IMG/VR virus record: IMGVR_UViG_3300023099_000011 | Span: 1-42,513 of that record | DNA from: a virus | DNA: 42,513 bases | Direction: 5' to 3' (one strand) | Shown here: positions 14,956-21,271 of the stretch, one piece after another | Layout of the letters: each line of letters starts with the position of its first letter | Position numbering within the stretch: the stretch's first letter is position 1 | Translations under genes and position numbers: made by a program | Notes under the pieces: generated by a model | The model's input: the letters and a program-made list of their open reading frames with translations, nothing else | The model's database searches: none | Told to the model about the DNA's origin: nothing

Positions 14956-15011
14956 CTTGCACAAGTAAATACTTGCGTGTATAGTTCTTACATCAGCAGC
15001 GCAAACCGAAC
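14956..15011 (+). repeat. promoter-operator repeat, copy 1
   Basis: 56 bp identical to 16908-16963, covering promoter, operator and leader. The similarity continues, with a few changes, through the ribosome-binding site to the ATG. The first 33 bp also match 19669-19701. The copy starts one base after the polymerase stop codon. Confidence 0.95.
14957..14985 (+). promoter_or_regulatory. sigma70-type promoter with internal operator, copy 1
   Basis: -35 TTGCAC (14957-14962), 17-bp spacer AAGTAAATACTTGCGTG, -10 TATAGT (14980-14985). The perfect inverted repeat CAAGTA-AA-TACTTG (14962-14975) fills the spacer, so a bound repressor would block RNA polymerase. It drives the small-gene cassette starting at 15023. 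Confidence 0.8.
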
Positions 15012-15022
15012 TGGAGATTAAA

Positions 15023-15229
15023 ATGGGCCAAGCAAAAAGTAACAAACAGCAAAGGCTCGCCGCCGACGCTGCGTTTGAATCGCATTGGAATGGCCGAGAA
15101 ACTTTTGTCCTTGTCAACATGCCCGTGGACGACTGCGTAGCCCAGATATTGGAATTGATAAAAGAAGAATCCAGAACTGCATGGTTCACCGCACTGGATA
15201 CCCGCAAGCCCCACTCCGGGGACCAATAG
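15023..15229 (+). CDS. hypothetical protein, 68 aa
   Basis: Starts MGQAKSNKQQRLAADAAFES and ends TRKPHSGDQ. First gene after promoter copy 1, with GGAG ahead of the ATG. The N-terminus is basic, followed by FVLVNMPVDDCVAQILELIK, a strand-helix pair. The 5' leader and RBS are nearly identical to those of the gene at 16975, though the proteins are unrelated. Function unknown. Confidence 0.7.
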   Translation: MGQAKSNKQQRLAADAAFESHWNGRETFVLVNMPVDDCVAQILELIKEESRTAWFTALDTRKPHSGDQ

Positions 15230-15258
15230 ACCCACCAACCCTCCCAAGGACAAACACC

Positions 15259-15495
15259 ATGAACACGAAAAACGAAAACGCGCTGCTCGACCTGGCCGCT
15301 GACATCTTGAAGTGCAAGAACGACGCCGCACTGTGCCGCGCGCTGGCCGTGGCGCCGCCGGTCGCCAGCAAGATCCGCCACGCGCGCCTGCCGGTGGGCG
15401 CCACGCTGGTGGTCAAGCTCCACGAGATGACCGGCATGTCCGTCGCCGACATCAAGGCGTACATCACCCACGGCCCGCAGCAGGGGGCGAAATGA
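15259..15495 (+). CDS. small YdaS/Cro-like helix-turn-helix protein
   Basis: 78 aa from ATG 15259 behind AAGGAC. The helical core NDAALCRALAVAPPVASKIR followed by HARLPVGATLVVKLHEMTG and MSVADIKAYI fits a YdaS/Cro-like DNA-binding domain. Being the second gene of a cassette headed by an operator-bearing promoter, it is a second candidate (besides 7648-7998) for the protein that binds CAAGTAAATACTTG, possibly as an autoregulator. Target not shown. Confidence 0.7.
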   Translation: MNTKNENALLDLAADILKCKNDAALCRALAVAPPVASKIRHARLPVGATLVVKLHEMTGMSVADIKAYITHGPQQGAK

Positions 15496-15704
15496 GAGCC
15501 GAGATCGATAAACGCGGCGTGCTGCACATCATCCCGGAGAACGAGACGGAAGCCTACGCTATCGCCCAGTGGCGGGTGGAGTCGGAGATCCTGATCCAAT
15601 TCAGCGACCCCGGCGCCCTGCAAATGCGCGGCGAGCAGCACTGGCGCGCCGACCGCCTGCGCCTGAGCGCCAACTGGCCGCGCCAGATCGGAGACCGCTC
15701 ATGA
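15492..15704 (+). CDS. hypothetical protein, 70 aa
   Basis: Starts MRAEIDKRGVLHIIPENETE; ATGA overlaps on both sides. The pattern GVLHIIPENETEAYAIAQWR, then ILIQFSDPG, suggests a small alpha/beta fold found in phage early regions. No catalytic motif or membrane span. Function unknown. Confidence 0.65.
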   Translation: MRAEIDKRGVLHIIPENETEAYAIAQWRVESEILIQFSDPGALQMRGEQHWRADRLRLSANWPRQIGDRS

Positions 15705-16018
15705 AAACCGTTCTCCTCCTCGGCGGCCCGGCCGCCGGCCAGCGCGTCGAAGTCCACGGCAACATGGGCAGCGTCTACTCGGGCGACCTCGACGGCCGCA
15801 TGACCAACACCCTGTACAAAGTAGTCCCGATGTGCTCGCACGGCGAGGTGCACTGGTTCGGCGTGCTCGATGGCGCCGACCCGCTGGCGCTGCTCATTGC
15901 TGGGTATGGCATGAACGTGGTGCCGAAGGCCGAGCGCCACACTGGCACCCTGCACGACCGCAACGGCGACGTGGTATCCGCGCCGGTGCGCGGCGACACC
16001 TACGGAGACCAGTCATGA
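15701..16018 (+). CDS. hypothetical protein, 105 aa
   Basis: Starts MKTVLLLGGPAAGQRVEVHG, continues TLYKVVPMCSHGEVHWFGVL and ends PVRGDTYGDQS. The GGPAAGQ segment resembles a loop but is not a Walker motif (no GK[ST]). The fold looks strand-rich, like small phage proteins of unknown function. Coupled by ATGA on both sides. Confidence 0.65.
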   Translation: MKTVLLLGGPAAGQRVEVHGNMGSVYSGDLDGRMTNTLYKVVPMCSHGEVHWFGVLDGADPLALLIAGYGMNVVPKAERHTGTLHDRNGDVVSAPVRGDTYGDQS

Positions 16019-16215
16019 TCCTCTTTTTCCGAAACTGGCCGGTCGGCCTGTACATCCTGTTCGTTTGGCTTTGGCTCGCGGGGGTGGTGGTCTTCTGGTG
16101 CGTAGAGGACGCATCGCCTGCACCGCCCGCCAAACCCGAAACGCTCACCTGCGTCCGGGTCAAGGAAGTCACCCCGGCCGGAACGATAAACTACCTTTGC
16201 GAGGTGCGGAAATGA
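16015..16215 (+). CDS. single-span membrane protein, 66 aa
   Basis: Starts MILFFRNWPVGLYILFVWLW. Residues about 9-29 form one membrane span (LYILFVWLWLAGVVVFWCV), followed by a proline-rich spacer (SPAPPAKPETL) and a 20-residue tail with two Cys (LTCVRV ... NYLCEV). The basic N-terminus inside and Cys-bearing tail outside would allow a periplasmic disulphide. Part of cassette 1. Function unknown; an envelope-acting early protein is possible. Confidence 0.65.
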   Translation: MILFFRNWPVGLYILFVWLWLAGVVVFWCVEDASPAPPAKPETLTCVRVKEVTPAGTINYLCEVRK

Positions 16216-16424
16216 CCACTACTGCCGATCGCCTGGATGCTGCGCACAAACGCATAGCTCGACTGCGGCACCTGCTGACCCACTACATGGCCGAGGTGCT
16301 GTATCAGGAGGGCATCACCTATCTGGAACACCCCGAGCACCTGTCGCGCGGCGAAGTGGCCGAGCTGAGCCACTTCGCGGACAAGGCCGGTAAAACGCTG
16401 GAAGAGAAAGGCCACGAAATATGA
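16212..16424 (+). CDS. hypothetical helical protein, 70 aa
   Basis: Starts MTTTADRLDAAHKRIARLRH; the first 35 residues look like an amphipathic helix or short coiled coil, and the rest ends ADKAGKTLEEKGHEI. No membrane span. ATGA overlaps join it to the membrane-protein gene and to the VRR-NUC gene. Function unknown. Confidence 0.65.
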   Translation: MTTTADRLDAAHKRIARLRHLLTHYMAEVLYQEGITYLEHPEHLSRGEVAELSHFADKAGKTLEEKGHEI

Positions 16425-16738
16425 AACGCCCACTGCGCGAGAGCGATATCGAAAAGTACCTGGTCAAGCGCGTCAAGGCGCTGGGCGGCGAGGTGCGCAA
16501 GGTCCAATGGATCGGCCGCAGCGGCGCGCCGGATCGACTGGTGATGCTGCCGGAGCGGGCCGGCGCCAGTCTCTACGCGTTTTCGCAGCTGCCGGCCGCC
16601 ACCATCTGGATCGAACTCAAAGCCCCCGGCAAAAAGGCCGAGCCGCACCAGCTGCGCGAGCACGAGCGCATGCGCGCGATGGGGCAGCGGGTGGTTGTGA
16701 TCGACTCGCTGGCCGGCGTGGATGAGGTGCTGTCGTGA
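16421..16738 (+). CDS. VRR-NUC nuclease
   Basis: 105 aa, the usual length of phage stand-alone VRR-NUC proteins. Motifs: ESDIEKYLVKRVKALGG near the N-terminus (catalytic Glu helix), RSGAPDRLVML (GxPDR), TIWIELKAPGKKAEP (ExK) and QLREHERMRAMGQRVVVID. This is the PD-(D/E)XK-type Mg-dependent fold of the FAN1/VRR-NUC family, proposed to cut branched DNA. It may resolve replication or recombination intermediates together with the SNF2 helicase downstream. Confidence 0.92.
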   Translation: MKRPLRESDIEKYLVKRVKALGGEVRKVQWIGRSGAPDRLVMLPERAGASLYAFSQLPAATIWIELKAPGKKAEPHQLREHERMRAMGQRVVVIDSLAGVDEVLS

Positions 16739-16920
16739 GCGACGCGTGGTTCCATCAGGCGGTGTCGCAACTCGCCCAAGACGATCTCACCAAGGCAAAG
16801 GCGCGCATCGCCGAACTCGAAGCGGCCATCGACAAACTGGCCCAGTGCAAAGGCCGCTACCACACCGAGGCCAATTTCAAGGCGCTGATCGCGGTGCGCA
16901 ATAAAAGCTTGCACAAGTAA
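16735..16920 (+). CDS. hypothetical coiled-coil protein, 61 aa
   Basis: GTG start at 16735 overlaps the VRR-NUC stop. Sequence begins MSDAWFHQAVSQLAQDDLTK with a heptad-like helix (AKARIAELEAAIDKLAQ). Its last codons and stop (SLHK*, 16909-16920) are supplied by promoter-operator copy 2, which suggests that the copy landed in the 3' end of this gene and replaced its natural tail. Confidence 0.65.
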   Translation: MSDAWFHQAVSQLAQDDLTKAKARIAELEAAIDKLAQCKGRYHTEANFKALIAVRNKSLHK

Positions 16921-16963
16921 ATACTTGCGTGTATAGTTCTTACATCAGCAGCGCAAACCGAAC
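16908..16963 (+). repeat. promoter-operator repeat, copy 2
   Basis: 56 bp identical to copy 1 (14956-15011). It overlaps the end of the 61-aa coding frame, providing its TAA stop, and runs to just before the GGAG of the next gene. Confidence 0.95.
16909..16937 (+). promoter_or_regulatory. sigma70-type promoter with internal operator, copy 2
   Basis: -35 TTGCAC (16909-16914), 17-bp spacer, -10 TATAGT (16932-16937), operator CAAGTAAATACTTG (16914-16927). Same architecture and sequence as copy 1; it drives the genes 16975-19662. Confidence 0.8.
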
Positions 16964-16974
16964 CGGAGAAGAAA

Positions 16975-17271
16975 ATGGAACGTACCCTCGAACAGCGGAT
17001 CAAATTTGACCACGGCCTACCAATCGGTCAAAGCCTCGTCAAATTCACCTTGGGGGAGCGCCACGTTGACGCGCTGGTCGAGATCGGCAATCGCGGCCAG
17101 GTCTACTACTTCGTCAAGCCGACCGAGAGCGACATGTACGCATCCTGGCAGCGGGTGCAAGGCGACGTGACTAAAACCGGCTCCGGTGCCGTGAAGGTGT
17201 GGCCGATCAAGGACGCCGAGTTTATGGCGAAGTTCGACGGCGAGCCGCGCGCCGTAATCCCCGTCAAATAA
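16975..17271 (+). CDS. hypothetical protein, 98 aa
   Basis: Starts MERTLEQRIKFDHGLPIGQS and ends EPRAVIPVK. Mostly strand-rich (LVKFTLGERHVDALVEIGNR, QVYYFVKPTES). GGAGAAG before the ATG. First gene of cassette 2, sharing leader and RBS with the unrelated gene at 15023. Function unknown. Confidence 0.7.
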   Translation: MERTLEQRIKFDHGLPIGQSLVKFTLGERHVDALVEIGNRGQVYYFVKPTESDMYASWQRVQGDVTKTGSGAVKVWPIKDAEFMAKFDGEPRAVIPVK

Positions 17272-17279
17272 TCAACCCC

Positions 17280-17297
17280 GCCCGCCACCCAGCGGGC
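17280..17297 (+). repeat. intergenic GC hairpin
   Basis: GCCCGC, loop CACCCA, GCGGGC, preceded by TAATCAACCC and lying between a stop codon and the next RBS. The same layout occurs at 19990-20005 (TAATCAACCC then GCTCGC/GCGGGC). No T-run follows. Confidence 0.6.
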
Positions 17298-17318
17298 CAA
17301 CCCTCCCCGGAGAACACC

Positions 17319-17537
17319 ATGTCCCGATCCATTGAACAACTCGAAATCCGCCGCGCCGCCCAGCTCAAAGCGCTGGCGCAGGTGCGCAACACCCTGCCGC
17401 GTTCGGAATGCACCACCGTATGCGAACTCTACGATATCGTCACCTGTTCCAGCGGCTTTGACGTGAGCTACCTGACCGACAAGCAGCTCGAAACGATCGG
17501 CGTTCTGGCCGGCCGTTACTTGTGCGAGGTGGCGTGA
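17319..17537 (+). CDS. hypothetical protein, 72 aa
   Basis: Starts MSRSIEQLEIRRAAQLKALA and ends AGRYLCEVA. The first half is one long helix; the second has VCELYDIVTCSSGFDVSYLT. GGAGAACACC precedes the ATG. The stop overlaps the next start (TGATG). Function unknown. Confidence 0.65.
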   Translation: MSRSIEQLEIRRAAQLKALAQVRNTLPRSECTTVCELYDIVTCSSGFDVSYLTDKQLETIGVLAGRYLCEVA

Positions 17538-17716
17538 TGCGCGCCCGCGCTTTCCTCGCCTCGGCGGCCGGATTCATGCTCCTGCTGTCGATGATCGTCA
17601 TCGCGCCGCACGTGACCCGCACCGCTGCCATCATCTGCGCCAGCATCGCCCTTTGCTCGGCGTTCGTCTTCGCCCTGCTGTTCATCTACAACGAGGTGAA
17701 ATATGAAAACCGCTAA
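17537..17716 (+). CDS. two-span membrane protein, 59 aa
   Basis: Starts MRARAFLASAAGFMLLLSMI. Two hydrophobic spans (about 5-23 and 29-50) separated by a short loop HVTRT, then YNEVKYENR. A GTG 3 bp earlier is an alternative start. Small hairpin-like membrane proteins in phage early operons are often host-inhibitory or exclusion factors, but nothing here shows which. Confidence 0.65.
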   Translation: MRARAFLASAAGFMLLLSMIVIAPHVTRTAAIICASIALCSAFVFALLFIYNEVKYENR

Positions 17717-18086
17717 TCTCACCGGCGCCCATCTGGACTACTGGACCGCCCGCGCCGAGGGCGTACCGGTCGCCGACCTGGAGCTGCGCGCGAACGGCAC
17801 GCTGTGCGTGCGCAATATCCGGGGTGCCCCCGGCAAGATCGTCGCCGTCCAGGTGCTCGACTACAGCACGAACTGGGCGTTGGCCGGTCCGCTGGTGGAG
17901 AAGCACACGATGCAGGTTTACAAAGGCTGCAATCAAGAGAGCTTCCCCGGCTGGTCTGCCGCATTAGGGCTGGCACACGACTACGAAGCGGACGATGTAC
18001 AGATGGGCGACACCCCGCTGATCGCCATCTGCCGCGCCGTCGTGCGCGCCGCGTTCGGCGACGAGGTGGAGGATTTGCCATGCTGA
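17703..18086 (+). CDS. ninX: NinX-like protein (DUF2591)
   Basis: 127 aa with the DUF2591 layout: LTGAHLDYWTARAEG at the N-terminus, then VLDYSTNWALAGPLVEK, QESFPGWSAALGLAHDY, and DTPLIAICRAVVRAAFGDEV at the end. NinX belongs to the nin-region genes of lambdoid phages and has no established function. GAGGTG precedes the ATG. It overlaps the upstream and downstream genes by a few bases. Confidence 0.8.
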   Translation: MKTANLTGAHLDYWTARAEGVPVADLELRANGTLCVRNIRGAPGKIVAVQVLDYSTNWALAGPLVEKHTMQVYKGCNQESFPGWSAALGLAHDYEADDVQMGDTPLIAICRAVVRAAFGDEVEDLPC

Positions 18087-18265
18087 CCAAAGAGTTTCAG
18101 ATAATGCTGATGGCCTACTGGCTCTCGGAGCCGCGCTACCTGCACTGGGTACAGTACCGTCTGCCGTTGCACCGCGCCTACGCCGTGGTGGCGCACGACC
18201 GTGTGATCACCGGCAAACTGCTATCCGGTGTCCAATCCCTTGGCGAATTGGCGTTCCGCGTATGA
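18080..18265 (+). CDS. hypothetical protein, 61 aa
   Basis: Starts MLTKEFQIMLMAYWLSEPRY and ends SLGELAFRV. Basic and aromatic, with no clear membrane span. Overlaps the NinX gene by 7 bp and the SNF2 helicase start by ATGA, so it is translated with them. Function unknown. Confidence 0.6.
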   Translation: MLTKEFQIMLMAYWLSEPRYLHWVQYRLPLHRAYAVVAHDRVITGKLLSGVQSLGELAFRV

Positions 18266-19662
18266 TCATCGTCCCGAAAAACTTCACCCCTCGCCCCTAC
18301 CAAGGAATCGTCACCGACTTCATCCTCGACACCCCACGGTGCGGGGTCTGGAGTTCCATGGGCACGGGGAAGACCCCCGCCACGCTAAACGCCTTGGACA
18401 CACTGCAGGCGCTCGACGACCGCCCGATCCTGGTCGTCGCACCGCTGCGGGTGGCCACGACCACCTGGCCGGACGAGGTGCGCAAGTGGAACCACCTGCG
18501 CCACCTCACCGTGCTGCCGATCACCGGCAGCGAGAAGGAACGCATGCGCGCGCTCAAGTACGACGCCAATATCCTGACTACAAATTTCGAGCAGCTCCCT
18601 TGGCTAGTAGAATTTTACGGCGAGCGCTGGCCGTTCTCCACGGTGGTGATCGACGAGTCCACCAAGCTCAAGGGCTTCCGGCTGCGCCAAGGAACCCAGC
18701 GGGCCAAGGCCCTCGGCCGGGTGGCGCATACGAAGATCAAGCGCATCGTCGAGCTGACCGGCACGCCGGCGCCGAACGGCCTTGAGGACTTGTGGGGGCA
18801 GGCGTGGTTCCTGGACAAGGGCGCGCGGCTCGGTCGCACCTACGACGACTTCAAGAAACGCTGGTTCCGCAAGAAGTACAGCGGCTTCGGCACCGAGCCG
18901 ATGGACCACGCCCAGGAGCAGATCCAGCGGGCGCTGCGCGACATCTGCGTGACCATCGACGCCAAGGACTGGTTCGACCTGAAAGACCCGATCGTCAACA
19001 ATATCTATGTCGACCTGCCGCCCAAGGCGCGCGCGCTGTATCAGGACATGGAGAAGCGCGCCTTCATGGAGATCGCGGCCATGGGCACCTTGCACGGCAT
19101 CGAGGCGCTGGGCGCCGCGCAGAAGATCGGCAAGCTGCTCCAGCTGTCGAACGGCGCCGCCTATCTGGCACCGGGCAGCAGCGAATGGGCCGAGGTGCAC
19201 GACGCGAAGATCCATGCGCTGGAGGACATCGTCGAGGAAGCGGCCGGCATGCCGGTGTTGGTGTCCATCCAGTTCAAGAGCGACCTCGCGCGCCTGCTGA
19301 AGGCATTCGGCAAGGATGCCATTGCGCTCAACAGCCAGGAGGGCGTGCGGCGCGCGCAGCGCGGCGAGGGCAAGGTGTGGCTGGGCCACCCGGCCAGTAT
19401 GGGCCACGGTGTCGACGGCCTGCAGGAGCACACCAACATCATGGCCTTCTTCGGCCACGACTGGAACCTGGAACAGCGCCTGCAGATCATCGAGCGCATC
19501 GGCCCGACGCGGCAGATGCAGGCCGGGAAGGATCGGCCGATGTTCATTCATAACATCATCGCTCGCGACACGGCGGACAGCATGGTCATCGAACGGGTGG
19601 AGACCAAGCGCTCGGTGCAGGATATCCTGCTCGCGGCGATGAAGGCCAAGGGCTACGCGTAA
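18262..19662 (+). CDS. SNF2-family DNA helicase/translocase
   Basis: 466 aa. Q-like motif TPRPYQ, Walker A MGTGKT (Lys37), motif Ia PLRVATTTW, DExx box VVIDESTKLKG (Asp131/Glu132), motif III ELTGTPAPNGLEDLWGQ. The C-terminal half carries VLVSIQFKSDLARLL, GHPASMGHGVDGLQ and IERIGPTRQMQ as a motif VI, slightly changed from the usual IGRxxQ type. Compact phage SNF2 proteins accompany PolA, VRR-NUC and DUF2800 in replication modules and probably remodel forks or branched DNA. Last gene of cassette 2. Confidence 0.92.
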   Translation: MIIVPKNFTPRPYQGIVTDFILDTPRCGVWSSMGTGKTPATLNALDTLQALDDRPILVVAPLRVATTTWPDEVRKWNHLRHLTVLPITGSEKERMRALKYDANILTTNFEQLPWLVEFYGERWPFSTVVIDESTKLKGFRLRQGTQRAKALGRVAHTKIKRIVELTGTPAPNGLEDLWGQAWFLDKGARLGRTYDDFKKRWFRKKYSGFGTEPMDHAQEQIQRALRDICVTIDAKDWFDLKDPIVNNIYVDLPPKARALYQDMEKRAFMEIAAMGTLHGIEALGAAQKIGKLLQLSNGAAYLAPGSSEWAEVHDAKIHALEDIVEEAAGMPVLVSIQFKSDLARLLKAFGKDAIALNSQEGVRRAQRGEGKVWLGHPASMGHGVDGLQEHTNIMAFFGHDWNLEQRLQIIERIGPTRQMQAGKDRPMFIHNIIARDTADSMVIERVETKRSVQDILLAAMKAKGYA

Positions 19663-19668
19663 AAACAA

Positions 19669-19701
19669 CTTGCACAAGTAAATACTTGCGTGTATAGTTC
19701 T
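19669..19701 (+). repeat. promoter-operator repeat, copy 3
   Basis: 33 bp identical to the start of copies 1 and 2 (CTTGCAC through TATAGTTCT). After this the leader differs, with only ACTCA resembling the other leaders, so copy 3 is older or was truncated at its 3' end. Confidence 0.95.
19670..19698 (+). promoter_or_regulatory. sigma70-type promoter with internal operator, copy 3
   Basis: -35 TTGCAC (19670-19675), 17-bp spacer, -10 TATAGT (19693-19698), operator CAAGTAAATACTTG (19675-19688). It heads the envelope-protein cassette 19745-21598. Confidence 0.8.
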
Positions 19702-19744
19702 ACTCATGGGCTGCGCAACGGGCGCGGCGGAATTGGGGATCACG

Positions 19745-19981
19745 ATGGACTTTGAAACATATCTGAGGTTGGCGGCTATGGCCGGAGGGGTGAGCGGGAT
19801 TGCCGGGCTGGCATGGTCATTTTTCACAAAAGACGGACCCTTTAACGATTTGGGCGCGGTGGCGAGATTTGCCGCAAGCGCCCTATCAATAGCCCCGGCG
19901 GCAGGGGTAATTGGCGCTATGGCGGCTAGTGTCGTGTACGGCGCTATTCGCCTAGGGTACTACGCAGTTACAGGAACCTAA
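19745..19981 (+). CDS. small membrane protein, 78 aa
   Basis: ATG 19745 (MDFETYLRLAAMAGGVSGIA) is chosen because GGGGATC precedes it and because an upstream ATG at 19706 would fall almost at the transcription start. Two or three hydrophobic stretches: AAMAGGVSGIAGLAWSFF, AASALSIAPAAGVIGAMAAS and VVYGAIRLGYYAV, separated by KDGPFNDLG. First gene of cassette 3. It could be a holin-like, exclusion or other membrane-acting protein; no family recognised. Confidence 0.65.
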   Translation: MDFETYLRLAAMAGGVSGIAGLAWSFFTKDGPFNDLGAVARFAASALSIAPAAGVIGAMAASVVYGAIRLGYYAVTGT

Positions 19982-19989
19982 TCAACCCC

Positions 19990-20005
19990 GCTCGCTACGG
20001 CGGGC
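19990..20005 (+). repeat. intergenic GC hairpin
   Basis: GCTCGC, loop TACG, GCGGGC (one T-G pair), again after TAATCAACCC just as at 17280-17297. It lies between the stop of the membrane-protein gene and the start of the lipoprotein gene. Confidence 0.55.
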
Positions 20006-20021
20006 ATCACCTGGACGCATC

Positions 20022-20867
20022 ATGAAAACCATACTCGCAATCGCCATCGCTGCCGCGCTCACCGCATGCGGCGGTATGCAAGACGCCCACGCCGAGCGCG
20101 TACGGCAAATCTACCGGCCGTCGCTGCCGGCGGTCTCGATCACCGCGCCGGATGGTCGGACCACGATCAGTACTTGCGTGCATGACGCGGGGGCCATCTG
20201 CTCGCTGGTGCGCAACGGCGTCGAGTACATCAACGACACCGACCACGGTCGCCAGTTGCAAAGCGCGGTGTCCTACGACGGCAAGGGCGAGAACGACAAC
20301 CCGACCGAGGCCGGCGCGTCGCACCTGACCAACGGCTACAACCCATCGCCGTCGAGCAGCCGCTTGGTGGAATCGAGCGGCGCGGGCAACGTCATCAGCA
20401 CCTTTAGCCAAATGGCCTACTGGAACCCGGTCGCCGGCCAGCGCACCAGCGACACCTATTTCGAAAAGCGCGTCCAGTTCATCACGCCGACCGTGATCCG
20501 CTACGACGTGGCCTATGTGGTGCCGAAGAAGCAGGCCGCCACGTTCGAGACGCTCACCGCATACATGCCGGCCGCCTTCAGCGAGTTCTACACCGCCGAC
20601 GGCGCCTGGCTGTCGGACGGCCCGGGTGAGCAGGAGAAGCCGGTCATCCTGGCCACGCCCGACCACCAGCACGCGATGGGCATCTACTCGCCCCGGCCTG
20701 TAGGCTACGGCCGGTGGCGCTTCCCCGCCGATGGGGTGGTGAAGTGGAACGCGGTGGTGCGCGCGACCAACGTTGAAGGCATTTACCGATTCACCCTGTA
20801 CGTTGTGGTGGGCACGCTGGACAGTGTGCGCGCCGACATCGCCAAACTTTCGCAACAGCCACTTTAA
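20022..20867 (+). CDS. phage-encoded putative lipoprotein, 281 aa
   Basis: Starts MKTILAIAIAAALTACGGMQ, a signal peptide with lipobox LTAC (Cys16) and Gly at +2, predicting an outer-membrane lipoprotein. An alternative type I site follows AHA at about residue 24. The mature part is strand-rich: LPAVSITAPDGRTTISTCV, EYINDTDHGRQLQSAVSYDG, NPTEAGASHLTNGYNPS, and it ends LSQQPL. The D-x-GRQ ... NPTEAG pattern reminds me of carbohydrate-active or sugar-binding proteins, without firm assignment. Phage lipoproteins commonly block superinfection by masking receptors; that role is inferred from location and sorting signal. Confidence 0.7.
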   Translation: MKTILAIAIAAALTACGGMQDAHAERVRQIYRPSLPAVSITAPDGRTTISTCVHDAGAICSLVRNGVEYINDTDHGRQLQSAVSYDGKGENDNPTEAGASHLTNGYNPSPSSSRLVESSGAGNVISTFSQMAYWNPVAGQRTSDTYFEKRVQFITPTVIRYDVAYVVPKKQAATFETLTAYMPAAFSEFYTADGAWLSDGPGEQEKPVILATPDHQHAMGIYSPRPVGYGRWRFPADGVVKWNAVVRATNVEGIYRFTLYVVVGTLDSVRADIAKLSQQPL

Positions 20868-20877
20868 GGAGAGCATC

Positions 20878-21126
20878 ATGAACAAACCAATCCCCACCTT
20901 GAACGATCCATGGGTCCGCTGGGCGCGTCTGATCGGTGCCCTGTTCGTCGCTGCCGTGGTGCTGGCGCTGTTCTCGGGCTGCAACGGCAAGAATGCTTTT
21001 CGTCACATGATCCTGGTGGATGCCGAGTCCGGGTGCAAATACGTGGGCTACGTGGAAGACGGCGCCCTGAGCAACGCAAGCCTCAAACCCGTGGTTGGGG
21101 TAGACGGCAAGCAGGTATGCAAATGA
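20878..21126 (+). CDS. membrane-anchored or lipoprotein-like small protein, 82 aa
   Basis: Starts MNKPIPTLNDPWVRWARLIG, then a hydrophobic span ALFVAAVVLALFSGC. LFSGC resembles a lipobox but has Phe at -3, so either lipidation or simple membrane anchoring is possible. The periplasmic part (NAFRHMILVDAESGCKYVGY) has two further Cys that could pair. AAGGAGA precedes the ATG. Member of the envelope cassette; function unknown. Confidence 0.65.
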   Translation: MNKPIPTLNDPWVRWARLIGALFVAAVVLALFSGCNGKNAFRHMILVDAESGCKYVGYVEDGALSNASLKPVVGVDGKQVCK

Positions 21127-21260
21127 AGCGCTGGCACACCCCGCACTGGCGAAGCGTTAAACGGGCTGCTGTGCGTGCCGAGCGCGATCTGGCGGTGCAG
21201 GGCTGGTTGGTCGCTTTTATCGCCGTGGCGGCCCTGCTCGCCAGGCTGGCGTCACTCTAA
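21123..21260 (+). CDS. 45-aa single-span membrane protein
   Basis: Starts MKRWHTPHWRSVKRAAVRAE, a very basic N-terminal half, followed by one span GWLVAFIAVAALLARL. Positive-inside rule places the N-terminus in the cytoplasm. ATGA overlap with the gene before. Function unknown. Confidence 0.55.
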   Translation: MKRWHTPHWRSVKRAAVRAERDLAVQGWLVAFIAVAALLARLASL

Positions 21261-21271
21261 AGGAGAACACT

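Noticed and set aside
14083-15471. A 462-codon minus-strand frame across the polymerase end and promoter copy 1
   Set aside because: Antisense to the polymerase and to two small genes with good starts; composition typical of shadow frames.
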